Assembly (NCBI RefSeq): GCF_036373705.1
Contig: NC_089863.1
Location: forward strand, 34,680,227 to 34,744,226
Direction of reading: 5' to 3'
Origin: Amia ocellicauda
Lineage: Eukaryota; Chordata; Actinopteri; Amiiformes; Amiidae
DNA: 64,000 nt
Part shown: positions 48,400 to 60,190 of the stretch, piece after piece
How positions within the stretch are numbered: the first letter of the stretch is position 1
Layout: every line of letters starts with the position of its first letter
Notes under the pieces: generated by a model
Told to the model about the DNA's origin: nothing
The model's input: only the letters and a program-made list of their open reading frames with translations
Databases searched by the model: none
Translations under genes and position numbers: made by a program

Positions 48400-50019
48400 T
48401 ACAATTCAATTTGTAACAGAAAAATAAGCTTTATTGTAACTCTCAAAAGTGCAGTTTTAAAGTAGGTACATACAGATTAGTTACTGTCACTAGACCAGAG
48501 CAGTGCTCTTTGATTGCAATTTGAGGCTCCTTTTTACACTAGTAACGACGTATAAAGAATGTATCAGTTTTTCAGTTCAGCTTTCCCCTTTTATTACAGA
48601 ATAAAGGGTGTCCAATACAAGACTAAAAGTGGCTAGAATAGTCTAAAATGAACAGAAAAAGTATATCAGTGGAATAGTATTTATTTTAAATGGTATTTGA
48701 TTATAACATGTACATTTACATCTATCATTTTCATCATCATCATCACTTATCTATCCAGTGCTGCATCAGGGCCTCCCTCAGGTATTTCCCATGTTATGCA
48801 TGATGTATATATTATATACACACACACATATATATATATATATATAATTAAATTGAGCAAACATATAGCACCACAAAAACAAAGCATGACACGTTCTCTC
48901 TCAGAATCATCTAAAACAAGCCCTAAGAGCAATAAATTACATGAAACATGAACATGAAAATCATTAGAAAAGGTAGGCAGAGGTGCAACTGTAGTGGTTT
49001 CCTTTACGTCAGCTGGCATTACCCAAATGTAAAGGTTGGTGCCGAGTGTTTCAGTCCCAAGTTATGCAGAATAGGGTGGGGGGCTGTCGAATGCACTTTC
49101 GCTGTTCAGGAAAGGGACGTCAATCCCACTGAAGTCTTGGGCACGTTCAGGATGTCTCCGAGGCCCTCCGATTTGCTGGACAATAAACACAGGCTGAAAC
49201 AAGAAAAAGGGAGAAGAAAAACTTGAATTGATCATTCACCTCAGTGGTCACTTCTCATCCTGTTACTCCCCCACAGCCTCACCCTCATCAACACACCTTT
49301 AAATGCATTATACGCCTCCTGTTAAAAATCGAATAATCGAATAATCTCTTTCTTTCTATACACAAACACACAGTATATAGTTCGGTCTTAGTTTTCCAAA
49401 CAGATTTTCCCTTTTTCAACTTAATTTGGAATCACCATGTACTGAATTCGACTCCTATGATCTCTGTGCTTCTTCAGGAGAAATGAGACGTTCACGAGTC
49501 CTCCAGCTTGCAGGGTATCAAAGCTTCAATATTCACTTGACTCCCACTATTTCTCACAATGCAACACCCAGATGCCCACAGCCCAGCTATTGTAACAATC
49601 TGAGAATCTGATGATGCTGGAAATCCTAACAATCTGAACACCCAATGCCTGTCTAAAGCCAGCAGTACAAGAGCAGCTGGATCCGGCACAACCTTTACCA
49701 GAATTGCCACTTGGGGCCTCTAAAGGCAATATTTATAATCCCCATCACATCCCATCCCAAAGTGCTCCAGTGAGTACAGTGCCGTTTGGTCCTGATATGT
49801 AAATACAACCCCTGATCAGTGATAGTCGTACCGGTTGGTTCTCTGAATTGCAAATGACAGTCTTGCAGGCGAAGGCGAAGACTGAAACAGCCACACAGAT
49901 CTGCAGTGCAGAAAACACAAGTAGAATCCCTTTGATCCCACAAATCATCTCCTGTAAAAAAATTAATTAAAATAAATAAATAAATAAATAAATACATTTT
50001 TACATATTATATTGATATA

Positions 50020-50095
50020 CAGCTCTGGAAAAAATTGAGACCATTCCAAGTTCAGAAATCAATGTAAAGTGGTCTCTTAATTTTTTCCAGAGCTG
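50020..50095. mobile_element. 76-bp palindromic Tc1-derived MITE
   Basis: Both ends are cagctctggaaaaaatt and its complement, bounded by TA. Its ends equal the terminal repeat of the element at 33250. It lies in the right MS4A TM3-TM4 intron and is absent from the left copy. Confidence 0.85.
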
Positions 50096-52877
50096 TATAT
50101 TAATAATATGCAGGCTTGCTATATGTAATGTCAAGAACGTTCTAGTTCTGAAGACTCCCAAACCTTACAAGATTGTGATAAGGGGTAACCTGTAAATTCT
50201 GCTTGAATAGGGATCCCCCAGAGGTTGGATATTTTTGGTGTAGAACTGTGCTGGTGACCATAACTTACGTGCAGACTGCGTGACACATTGATACACACCT
50301 TATAATTACTACTATAGCTTCCGTATCCATCATATGTCCTCCTGGGGCTGGTTCAAGAAACAGAAGGAAAATCTCAAGTCCCGCCACAATACAGCTGATT
50401 ATGTTCATAGCTACAGTCCCTGTGATCTGGGAAGAAATACAATTAAAACAAAAATCAAAGCCAGTCTGATCCAGGAAATGCACTGAACTACATATTTTTG
50501 GAAAACATCAGGCTAACCCAAGAATATAGCATTTCTTTGCAGTAAATTCCACTACACAGTTGTTTGAAAGGGGTGACTAAGTTGATAAGCACCCTGCTGT
50601 ATATGTACAGTACATACATACTTATGAACACAGTTGTACACAGAGGGTGCCTCTATGGATGAGCATTTCAACGTAATGTAAATATGGATTTCTGAAAAGT
50701 TCGATTTCAGAAAAGCAGACCTGGAAATTTGTGATACTATTCCCATGACGTGTTGCTTTTAACTGGTCAGTTATTTCTGCCTCTTACACATCACCATGTT
50801 TTACATATAAAAGTTAAACCTCATCAGGATTAGACTGGTCATTGTGAGCAACAAGAGGGAACATTTTTGATGTACATACTGTATTTATTTCTGTAAAGGA
50901 AAATGTTAGAAGTCTATAATATATCATTTGTATTTGTATTGGATATCTCCATACCTGTTGACTGGTAAAAGAAGATGTTTTTTTCTTTGACTATGCTTGA
51001 TGCTGGCCATGAGGCTTATTTATTTTTTAATGTTTTACATTCCCAATGTACCTTACATCCAGCAAAATATACGTTTGGAATAGAAAATGTGTAAGTTTTA
51101 AATGGAATAGACAGTATAATCGTGGAGTAATTCCTCATTAAAATCCTGTTGTGTGTAATAATTATTACTGACACATAACTAATGTCATGAAACGTGCGTT
51201 TCCTGTTATTTAGATCTACCTATTCAAAAGACACTGCAGATTGGGATGACTTTTGAAAACACATATCTGCATAACACATAATCCAACCGTCTTTACATGT
51301 GAAAAATACTGGGGAATGCAGCTATTATCACATTCAAGTCAATTACAGCAAATAAATAATTCATGTTTTAAAATGGAGCAATCGCCTAAAAACAGAAATA
51401 GGAAAAAACAAAAAGGAAAGGACACATTTCCCTTAGTTTGTGACTTATTAAACTTACTGTATAATAGTCATAGGAAATATTATCCACATTTTACCTTAGA
51501 ATGTTTCAAACTACCTATTTAAAGATGAATGGTGCTTCTTGTTGCATTAGTTTAGCTGTGGTATAACCCTGAGAACCCTAAAACTATCTGATTAGCATTC
51601 CACTCATGCTGTTTGTTTGTATGCGTTTCCTCATATAAAAGACCTAAGAAAATAATAATAAATTAAACCAAAATGTTACTACACTCAGTGTCCCTTTTGC
51701 ACTGAGCTCCCTTATGCACACCCTCCCCATCATCCTTGATGTAAGGTTTCTATTGTGTCAACTGCCGATGTAAACATGTTACGCACTTACCAGATAAATG
51801 TTGTTTCTTTTGTGAGCACCAACTGCAATAGATCCAGAGAGGATATACTGCAGAGAAAGATACAAGATTTTATTTTTTTTGTTCAAATAAGTGGATGAAT
51901 TCCATCTTTGTATGCCATGCATCTGCAGGAAACTACATTTATATTAGGAAATTAAAATATATTTAAAGTATTACTCTAAGTAAACTCCAAACTTTGAATT
52001 AAAAACAAAAATATGCTGCAGTGTCTTCTGAGTTTTGTTCCAACCATGTTCCCATTATTTCGTCAGATTGGTTGACTAAATGCATTGTACCATTTCTCTT
52101 CAAGCTGCAAATGTTACTTGTCAATTAAGACATTGATAGCTCCAGCTGGAACAAAAAGAGAAGACAGAAATAGTTCTGACAAGTCTTAAAGCAAGCACAA
52201 TAAATCATTAGCAGAATCCCTATTTCCAAATAATCAAGTTATTTTATTCCCCTGGACAAGAAATGGTTTCATTTTTAACACAAATTCAAAAACAGGCAGA
52301 AGCAGATGTATTTAACATCAATTTAAATTACCTTCTTTGAGAGTGCAAAGTAAATATGTGTATAAATATATGATGATATAAGGCAACTGAAGAATTCAGA
52401 GCTACTTCCTTGCATCATTTAAACAAAGAACATGTATTGTTAAAAAGGTAAAGGTTTACCAGTCAGCCCCCTTTTATCAACCTGGCCCCTCCATCAGGAA
52501 TCTGTGCTCAATGATGCCAGTTGCGCACATGTGACTTACCAAAGCACCAGCACAGAAAGGGAGCCAAATGTGTGACACCAAGGTGGGCCCTGGGAGCATC
52601 AGAATTAATCCCAATGCCAGGTGTATCAATCCAATCATAATCTGAACAGTCTGCAAAGGAGATAACAATTACGTAATTATGCAGAATTAGCTAATCGAGG
52701 TGTGATATAATGTACATAAAACCAAGGCTTTAACTACACCACTCCTTTGCTAAAAGCACACTATTTAGCACTTTGGTTCAGTGCTAAACCATTTTGACCT
52801 TGTATGGGATAAGAGCACTAACAATTGGCTAACAATATTGTGGACTAGAATTATACTCCAAGTATTTAAGTAACGTC

Positions 52878-53058
52878 GGGCAGCACTGTGGAACAGTGGC
52901 TCTAGACTCATAACTGGAAGGTTGTGGGTTCAAATCCTGGGCAGTGCTGTTGTACCCTTGAGCAAGGTACTTCACTTAGATTGTGCAGCTGTATAAATGG
53001 GTACAACTGTAAGTTGCCCTGGATAAGTGTCTGCTAAATGACAAATAATGTAAATGTA
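52878..53058 (+). mobile_element. tRNA-derived SINE
   Basis: Pol III A-box-like (agtggctctagactc) and B box (ggttcaaatcc, near 52927), then 'gtacccttgagcaaggtac' and the tail 'gccctggataagtgtctgct' with an AT-rich end. The same tail appears at 4800-4835. Confidence 0.8.
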
Positions 53059-53387
53059 ATCATTATCATTTGTGGTTGGATTTTCACATCATAAAACCAG
53101 AAAATGAACATATATAAATCAAACTGGTTTATTAAGCATTTTAACAAAAAATAAATAAAATCAATAACAGCTTGTCTGTCATTAGAAATCCAGAATTTCT
53201 AATGTAATTGTCCAACATGGCATTTTACTCATGCATCCCATTTACTCAATAATATTACAGGCAATTAATCAATAAATTAAAATCATGAATCCAGTCATCG
53301 GGAACATGTATATCAATTGGGAAGTCAAGAGTTTTGCTTTTGGTTGAGGACTTAAAACAATGGCTTTGATAACATCTGCTGCCTTAA

Positions 53388-53845
53388 AAGGGAACTCCAC
53401 CAATGATCCATAATTCAGGTTATTCTATTAATAGAAACATATTCTGTGGAGTGAGATTATCATGTCCAGCTCATTCTATGAACCAGAAATCAGAGATCAA
53501 AAAATATGACGTGACGTCACAGGGGTGCCAACTGTGGAGCTGCTTTGCTGGATCCAGAAAATCAGAAAAGTCACGAAAATCATTAAAAATGACTCATTTG
53601 ATTGCCCCATCACCCTTTTTCTCCAAAAGAACCATCGGTTTATTTCACCACCAAGAACTGTCGCTATTATTTTACATTATTATTTTATTCGAGGAACTGC
53701 CGTGTAGGCCTGTAGACTACACTGCAGTCCCTTGAAATCTGTGACATCTGGTTAAATGAGCTGCACATGATGATCTCGCTCCACAGAATAGGTTTCTACT
53801 TATAGAATAACCTGAGATATTATGGATTTTAGGTGGATTGTGTTG
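53388..53845. mobile_element. MITE with long terminal inverted repeats
   Basis: Left caggttattctat...tctgtggagtgagatta...gagctcatt-type sequence (about 53400-53480) pairs with the reverse complement of 53752-53835. The repeats are about 70-80 bp and start near 'ccacc..atccataat'. The interior holds gacgtgacgtcac and no transposase. Superfamily not determined. Confidence 0.65.
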
Positions 53846-54789
53846 CATTGTGGTGGTCCCAAAGTCAGACACACAAGGGCAGCAAGGCTTCAAAAAATGT
53901 AGTCACTGCAACACATTGCCTACATAATAACAAACAAACAAACAAGTGAATCTCTACAATGCCCATGAGGGCCATTACTAAGGCCCTTGAACCAGCTTAG
54001 CTGCTTAGCCCAACCCCCTAGATCCAACCATTCAAAAATAGGAGTGACACTAAAAGACCTATCATATCACCAGACACATGTTACAAAAATAGGTTTCAAA
54101 TAAAAATAATAAACTTATAATAAAATGTGATATTCAATTCAAACCTAAATCTAAAACTATAAACAAAGGGAATAACACTGCAAACAATATTGACCCCCTC
54201 CCCATGTCAACAGTCAAAGGCAATTCAGGTTTATAAAATCCCCTGTCAAGATGGCCTCTGAAACCTCCCCCCTACTTTCCCAAGATGGCTGCTCCACAAC
54301 CCCACTCCAGGTAAGCCTTTGGGTTTTTTTTTCAACATCTTTGCAAAGGGATGGGCCTTGCTCCATCACAAGCATGCTGACCAGCAGTAAAGTCTGATAC
54401 CAATTTGACCAGTGCCACGTAAGCAGTTTTCAACACATCAAACACAACAACAGCAGTATGAAATAATCTCAGGCATATGTTCATTATTATGGCTATATAA
54501 TTACTACATGTACAATTGGATTACAACAAAATATAAAAACTTTCTGAACTTCATACGAGAAGAGAGCTCTGGATTAACCTATATTTATACATTTTTTGTA
54601 ATAAACTTACTTACTTCTTCACAGGTGTATGCTTAGAATTTCTGAAACCTCTACACACCCAGAGAAGTGTGTTCAATATCGATTGTGGTATACGAAGTAT
54701 GGAAGACTCCTGGGGTCATGTGAGAGAGGGGAAAAAAACTTGATTTTGACTGAAACTCCAATGATGGAGCTAGAACAAAAGCAAAAATG
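53846..54789. other. No gene seen
   Basis: Spacer within the first intron of the right MS4A gene. Short ORFs only. Confidence 0.4.
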
Positions 54790-55690
54790 AGACAGATGCA
54801 TTATGCCTCAAAATCTACACAATGCCTCAAATAGCAGATCTTTAAGATCCTACTTTAGACTTGTGTTTACTAATAAGGAGATATTGGCAATGTTAGCACA
54901 TGGTCATTATTATTATTATAAGTTACAGAATTTTGAAGAGAGTACATGCCAAAAACTTGAACTTTACAGGAGAAAACAATATTTGGACTGGATCAGGTTG
55001 TTTATACATAATTCAATTGAGAAATCGGGACAGATGCAGGGTTATCGGTGGTTACATCTGTGCAATCCAAAGAGGGTTTATTATTGTGACACAGGATACG
55101 ATAAGACAGATTCTAAATGTAATTGATCCACAGGGTGTAAAACTCAGGTTTGCTCACCATTTATGAAGATGGCAATACTGCATTAGAGGTCCAAATTAAA
55201 TTTTGCATATTGATTCACAAGACAAACTTAAATTATGGCATCGGAATGAATGGCTGCATTGAGGGTTGTAGTCGACATGCCATCTGGATGGAAGCTTTCA
55301 CAATCAATAACAATCCCAAAGTAATTGCGAAGTAACGTCGTAATTGTTCCAGAGACCGGCAACGTAAGTTGAGACAGATGTTGAAGCAGAAGCATCCCTA
55401 TTTGAAACCATCGTGACAATTCAGGAGTTAACAGTAAACAGTTAAATGAACCGTAAAAAACAGTTATTAGAGAGCAGAGATGATTTCGATGCAAGCGCTT
55501 ACTGCAGAATGAAGCTCTGCTCAGGGCAATGTTGCTGATGAAAGTGCGGAACGACATAAGATGAGACGACGGGGGATGACTGTACTTCATTGAAGCAATA
55601 ACTTACAGACATTACCCAGAGAGAGTGTGTGCCAATTGCGGTAAAGAAAATGGTTATGTTGAACAATTGCAGAAGTTTCTATGAAGACAG
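54790..55690 (+). mobile_element. Integrase-core (RNase H-fold) transposon relic
   Basis: Plus-strand frames, alternately shifted, read FTNKEILAML, KLELYRRK, SGQMQGYRWLHL, IQRGFIIVTQDTIRQIL, IDPQGVKLR, NGCIEGCSRHAIWMEAF, NNNPKVIAK and GKENGYVEQLQKFL. The order matches the integrase-core proteins that are multicopy in fish and invertebrates and are often annotated as uncharacterised. In intact members the last block carries a TENG..E pattern. Several stops; ends not found. Confidence 0.6.
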
Positions 55691-56009
55691 CATGAATATT
55701 ATTTTGTTATATAGACAGAGTACAGCTAATCAGTGCATTGAAAGATTCAAGTAGGTCTTCTTCAACTCCCCAGTCCTGTAGAAGAAATCTAATGCCACTA
55801 TCATAATTAAGTTGAAATTCAGAGGGGTTTTTCTCTCTCACATGGCCTCAGAGCTCTTACATAAAGAAGCCTATAGACTTTATACAACACTTCTGTGTTA
55901 TAAATAATTAACAGGAAATTGTATCTTTCATCTGATTAAACATCACAAAAAACTAAAATAACCTGATCAATAACAACTATAGAATAACAAAGAAATTCAG
56001 TTACAAGAA

Positions 56010-58690
56010 CAGCCTTAGGCATTGCCGTGCACAGACATTTTGGGGGGCGAAAAAAGGGCACCCCTCTCATAATTATTTATAAAAAATAAAGTTACATACA
56101 GTAGCACATCTTTTACTTACATATTTTTTATTTCAATACCCATACACTCATGCAGATGTTTAATACCACTAACACAATTTTTGTTCCTGGGTAGTAAGTG
56201 TTATTTCCTAATTGCTTATGCCTCAACGTATAGAAAATGGCTATTATTCCACACAAGCTTTGCTTTTGTGACCAGGACAGTGACATTTTGAAATCTACCT
56301 ATTTCCATTGAGAAAACGGGCGAATTTGTGTCTTTTCGTTCACATAAAGTCAGAAGAAACAACATCTGAATCCAAATTAACATGTATTTATACTAAAGTA
56401 ATACAAAAATGGCTACAAAAGATTTAGAAGTGAGTAGTATTTCGAGATTTAAGATTATACTGTAAATCACTTTCACGAATCAGCCCCCAAATGTAGTCTC
56501 CCATCATGTTCTCGATATACTGTCCTTGGTAGCGGCGTTCAAAGTCCAGTATATCCTGGTGGAAGCGCTCGCCTTGCTCCTCCGAGTACGCTCCCATGTT
56601 TCCCTGAATTTGTCAAGATGAGCATCAAGGATATGGACTTTGAGGGACATCTTACAGCCCACTGTGCCAAAGTTCTTCACCCGAGTCTCAACCAGCTCCA
56701 CATAGTTTTTGGCCTTGTGATCGCCCAGGAAGCCCCGAACCACTGTGACAAAGCTGTTCCAAGCCGCTTTCCCCTTACTTCTTGAGCTTCTTTGGGAATT
56801 CATTGCACCCCAGGATCTTCTTTATCTGTGGTCCAACGAAGACACCGGCTTTGACCTTTTACTCAGACAGCTAAGGGGAGAAGTCTTGAAGGTACTTGAA
56901 GCCGACTCCTTATCTAGAGCTCTGACAGATTGTTTCATAAGGCCCAATTTGATGTGCAGTGGTGGCATCAGCACCTTCCGGGGGTCCACCAGTGGCTCCC
57001 ACTTGACGTTGTTCCTCCCCACAGAGAACTCGGTCCGCGGTGGCCAGTCATGCCTGTGATAGTGCGCCTTGGTATCCCTGCTGTCCCAAAGGCAAAGATA
57101 GCAGGGAAACTTGGTAAAACCGCCTTGGAGACCCATCAGGAATGCCACCAATTTGAAGTCTCCTATGACCTTCCAACCGTACTCATCATAATCCTCTTTG
57201 AGGTGCACCGAGTGAGCCAGGGGAAGAGACAGGTACTTGTTACCATTATGGAGCAGCACGGCTTTGAGGCTCCTGGATGTCAATGAAGAGGCACCGGTTA
57301 CTCATTCTGGTTACAGGCGATTCCGATTGCCTCAAACAGACTGGTCACATTGTGGCAGAAACGGAGCCCATCTGGACGGGTGAAGAAGCTGGAAAAAGGT
57401 TGGTGACGCTTCCTCTGATCTGTGACTTGCACACTTTCATCAAACAAGTTCCACTGCTTGAGCCTAGATGTCAAAAGCTCGGCACTGGACTTGGTGAGAC
57501 CAAGATCTCTAATCAAGTCGCTGAGGTCTTTTTGGTTGGGGTAGTATGGGTTTCTCTCCTCAGCTCCACCTCTGACATTGTCATCTGGATCTAAAACGTC
57601 TTCCTCGCTCTCTGACTTGCTGCTCTCTTCTAAAGACAGCTGCTCTCTCTCTGGAGGAGTGGGTACGTGGAGCTCATGGCACTGTGGCACCGGGGCGATA
57701 GATGAAGGATACGTGATAGTAGGTGCATTCTTGCCAGTCCGACATTTGGAAGGGTCCACCACGCAGAAGTAGCAGTTACTTGAGTGGTCAGTGGGTTCCC
57801 CCCAAATTCTTAAATACATTTACAAGAGATTCTCATTTTTCATATATGATATATTTTTTCAATAACTTTGAAAATTGTAAAACATTTTAAAATTAAAAAC
57901 TTTTTCAATTTTATATTATTTTTACAAATTTTATAACATAAAATTCCGAGCACCAATTGTCCATCTTACCTTCCAGAGTTTGTTGCAGTGCTTGTAGATG
58001 AAATCAGGTGCCCAGGGTTTGTCTTGATCCCAGAAAGGTATACTGAAATATACCTTGTATGCCTCACACATCTTAGCAGATGCTTCCACTGAGTACTTTT
58101 TCGCTCTTTTCTTGATTAATTGGCAGCAGACATAGCAAAATGCGTCTGCTGGATGCTTGCACCTCTTGATGCCATCTCAGAAAAATGCAGATATGTATCG
58201 ACTTACGCAGCTGGAACTAAACTGAACTGGTGGGCATTTATACTACTATTTATATTTCTATCTAGAAAGTTCTAGAAGTTACTCCAAGTTTACTCAGCAC
58301 TGAATCTATCTGGAATGTTCAGAGTTCAGTCGTTTTCATTGACAACGCTATTTTACACCAGACTAGCTTGCTTGTTGTTAAGCTTAATGGTGGGATATTG
58401 CCTAAGTTAGGCTGGCTGTATTGACATGTTTTAGTAGTGGTGTAATTTCACAACAGCAGGGGATCATGCAGTCTCACAGAATTAGAGCTCAGATGCAGTT
58501 GTCAGGCATTACAGCACGCTTATAATTGAGAATTGATGCCATGGGCCAAATTTAAAAACTAAAATATAGCATTAGAAAAAGAAATAGAAAAAAAATGTCT
58601 TGCAAAAAGGGCAATCATCTAGACAGAGGCCAAAAGGGCAGGTGCTTGAGCATCACCTGGGGTCTATCTGTGCACGTGCCTGGCCTTAGG
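56010..58690 (-). mobile_element. Unclassified element bounded by imperfect inverted repeats
   Basis: The left end (56010-56035) reads agccttaggcattgccgtgc then acagac. The right end, reverse-complemented (58690-58665), reads cctaaggccaggcacgtgca then cagat. The roughly 25-bp match in inverted orientation, about 2.68 kb apart, encloses the two-exon gene described next. No clear target duplication was found. Terminal repeats plus multicopy coding sequence suggest a DNA transposon of a class I cannot name. Confidence 0.5.
56504..58176 (-). pseudogene. Repetitive two-exon gene of unknown function inside the TIR-bounded element, degenerate
   Basis: Exon 1 (58176-57970) encodes a Cys cluster (KRCKHPADAFCYVC) and DQDKPWAPDF, ending at gtaaga. 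Exon 2 begins near 57807 with NCYFCVVDPSK, an acidic/Ser stretch (LEESSKSESEED), then DLIRDLGLTKSSAELLTSRL and FSSFFTRPDGL. A frameshift near 57298 leads to LKAVLLHNGNKYLSLPLAHS, KVIGDFKLVAFLMGLQGG, FPCYLCLWDSRD and VDPRKVLMPPLHIKLGLMKQ (to 56822). Further shifts follow to 56504, ending near DFERRYQGQYIENMMG. Proteins with this motif order are common as uncharacterised multicopy predictions in arthropods and fishes. The CYLCLW and Asp residues hint at a metal-binding nuclease fold but no function is established. Confidence 0.6.
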
Positions 58691-59052
58691 CCCCGATAAA
58701 TGAGTCATTGAATTACATTGCTAAGTTGCTATTCCTGATATACAAGTCAGTGCCTGACTCAAATAATTAAATTATGGCTTTCATTTTTTGATCATTAGAC
58801 TGAAATAAGTTTAAAGTTTTAAAGTTTATAAGTTTAAAAAAGGAAGGTTGATTACAAATTTAAAGCACAATGAAAAGGAAAGGAAATCCAGCGAAAATGT
58901 AAACAATAAAACGCTGATTTCCTCATTTAAAACAAAGAAATGCAACCCATAGTAGTAGACCCTTGGAGAAATGTGACTGAAAAATAAATAGACAGACAGA
59001 CAGACAGATAGATAGATATTAATAACAACAACAACACTGAGAACATACTCAC
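58691..59052. other. No gene seen (first intron of the right MS4A gene)
   Basis: AT-rich; GACA/GATA tetranucleotide repeats at 58991-59018. Nothing else recognised. Confidence 0.4.
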
Positions 59053-59361
59053 CCCCAGAGGTCTAGGTTCTCGTTTTAGGAAGTTCCTGGCCATCGCAGG
59101 CAGCTTGTTCCCAGGTGTGAACTGTGGTTGTTCATTGTTTATGGAAACAGCAGGTACAGAAGGAGCTGAGTCTTGCCTCTGTGGCAAAACCTGGGTGACA
59201 ATGACCAGACCATTGGCAGTAGTGATGGAGGAAGTCATCTTCTCAGCCTAGAAGAGACGCAAGGGAACAAAATATGTTTCAAATAAAACTAGACAACTTA
59301 CATTTATATATAGCAGTGACCTCAAACCCTGTTCCTCTGAAGCCTTCAATCCGGATGCATA

Positions 59362-59484
59362 CAGTGGCTCTCAAAAGTATTCACCCCCCTTGGACTTTTC
59401 CACATTTCAGTGTGTTACATCGTTTTTGCCACTGATCAACACACAAAATGTCCATAATGTCAAAGTGAAAAATATGATCTTCCA
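59362..59484. mobile_element. Tc1 end fragment, same family as 21057-22440
   Basis: After TA: cagtggctctcaaaagtattcacc..., then 'gccactgatcaacacacaaaatgtcc'. Truncated near 59484. Confidence 0.8.
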
Positions 59485-59559
59485 AACCTCCGCAGGTCTG
59501 GAGACCGAACGAACCTCCGAACCTTCCAAGACAGGCCTAATTATTATAAAAACTGTATT

Positions 59560-59635
59560 CCTATTTTAAAAGCATTTAAAAACATATGTTTGCGGCCCAC
59601 CTGCAGTACCTCTACGGCCCAGGTGGGAATCACTG
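59560..59635. mobile_element. hAT-like terminus
   Basis: Ends with gcggcccaggtgggaatcactg-type sequence; reverse-complemented it begins CAGTGATTCCCACC, a hAT-type end, and shares 'gcggccca' with the fragment at 22583. The interior is missing. Confidence 0.35.
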
Positions 59636-59644
59636 ATTTAACGT

Positions 59645-60183
59645 TGTGAAGCCCGGACTCTCCCGTTACTGTTACCTCTACTTTTGTCCGAAGGGAGGCA
59701 GAAAAACCAGGCTGTACTCCACAGGTTCAGGGATTAGTTGGGAAAAGTTTATTTACTTGTTTTCTTCTTCACAGTACTATTTTCTTCTCAGGTCTCCTAC
59801 TGTGACCTGACAGAACCCAACCTTTACTGCGCCCACTCTTCAGGGCGGGTCCCAACAATCCCAGCTCCTAATATCTTACACTTCACAATTTACAGATCTA
59901 ATAACCAAAAAAATGTGGCGCGTGGGCCAACCAAAGTTTTATACTAAATAACTACAACACAAAACACCGGCTGGTCCACTGACTACACAGTAAAAACTAA
60001 CCAAACCGTCAGCTCAAAACAACTTCCTTGCTACCGGCCCAACACTCTCCCTTTGTCCTCTGCCCCACCCCTATTTATATATGTCAGGTTGCTGGGGTTG
60101 ATTGACCTTAATTGCTCAATCACCCCAACCACCTGCAGTCCATAAGCAGACAGGGAATGACAATTAACCCCCTGCCTGTCACA
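59645..60183 (-). repeat. LTR (3' LTR) of the Ty3/gypsy element
   Basis: 539 bp bounded by TGTGA...TCACA. On the minus strand it has a TATA box (catatataaatagg, near 60075), AATAAA (gtaaataaac, near 59745) and TG...CA ends, the expected LTR parts. It directly follows the truncated RT. The 5' LTR would lie beyond 64000. Confidence 0.8.
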
Positions 60184-60190
60184 CTTGTTT

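Larger units (their letters stand above)
49062..59247 (-). pseudogene. MS4A-family gene, inverted second copy, frameshifted in the TM3-loop exon
   Basis: Exons on the minus strand: 59247-59053 (ATG at 59238; MTSSITTANGLVIVTQV ... FLKREPRPLG), 52650-52540 (TM1), 51847-51791 (TM2), 50426-50269 (TM3), 49951-49832 (TM4), 49193-49062 (tail, ending DSPPPYSA). Splice sites match the left copy exactly. The TM3 exon is 158 bp against 183: about 28 bp are deleted after the TM3 codons and 3 bp gained. Splicing to the next exon therefore reads ...CHAVCTR then stop, about 172 residues, lacking TM4 and tail. Downstream exons remain open in the ancestral phase, so the loss is recent or the frame is rescued by unseen splicing. 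The first intron (52651-59052) is filled with mobile elements. AATAAA lies at 48430-48435. Confidence 0.88.
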
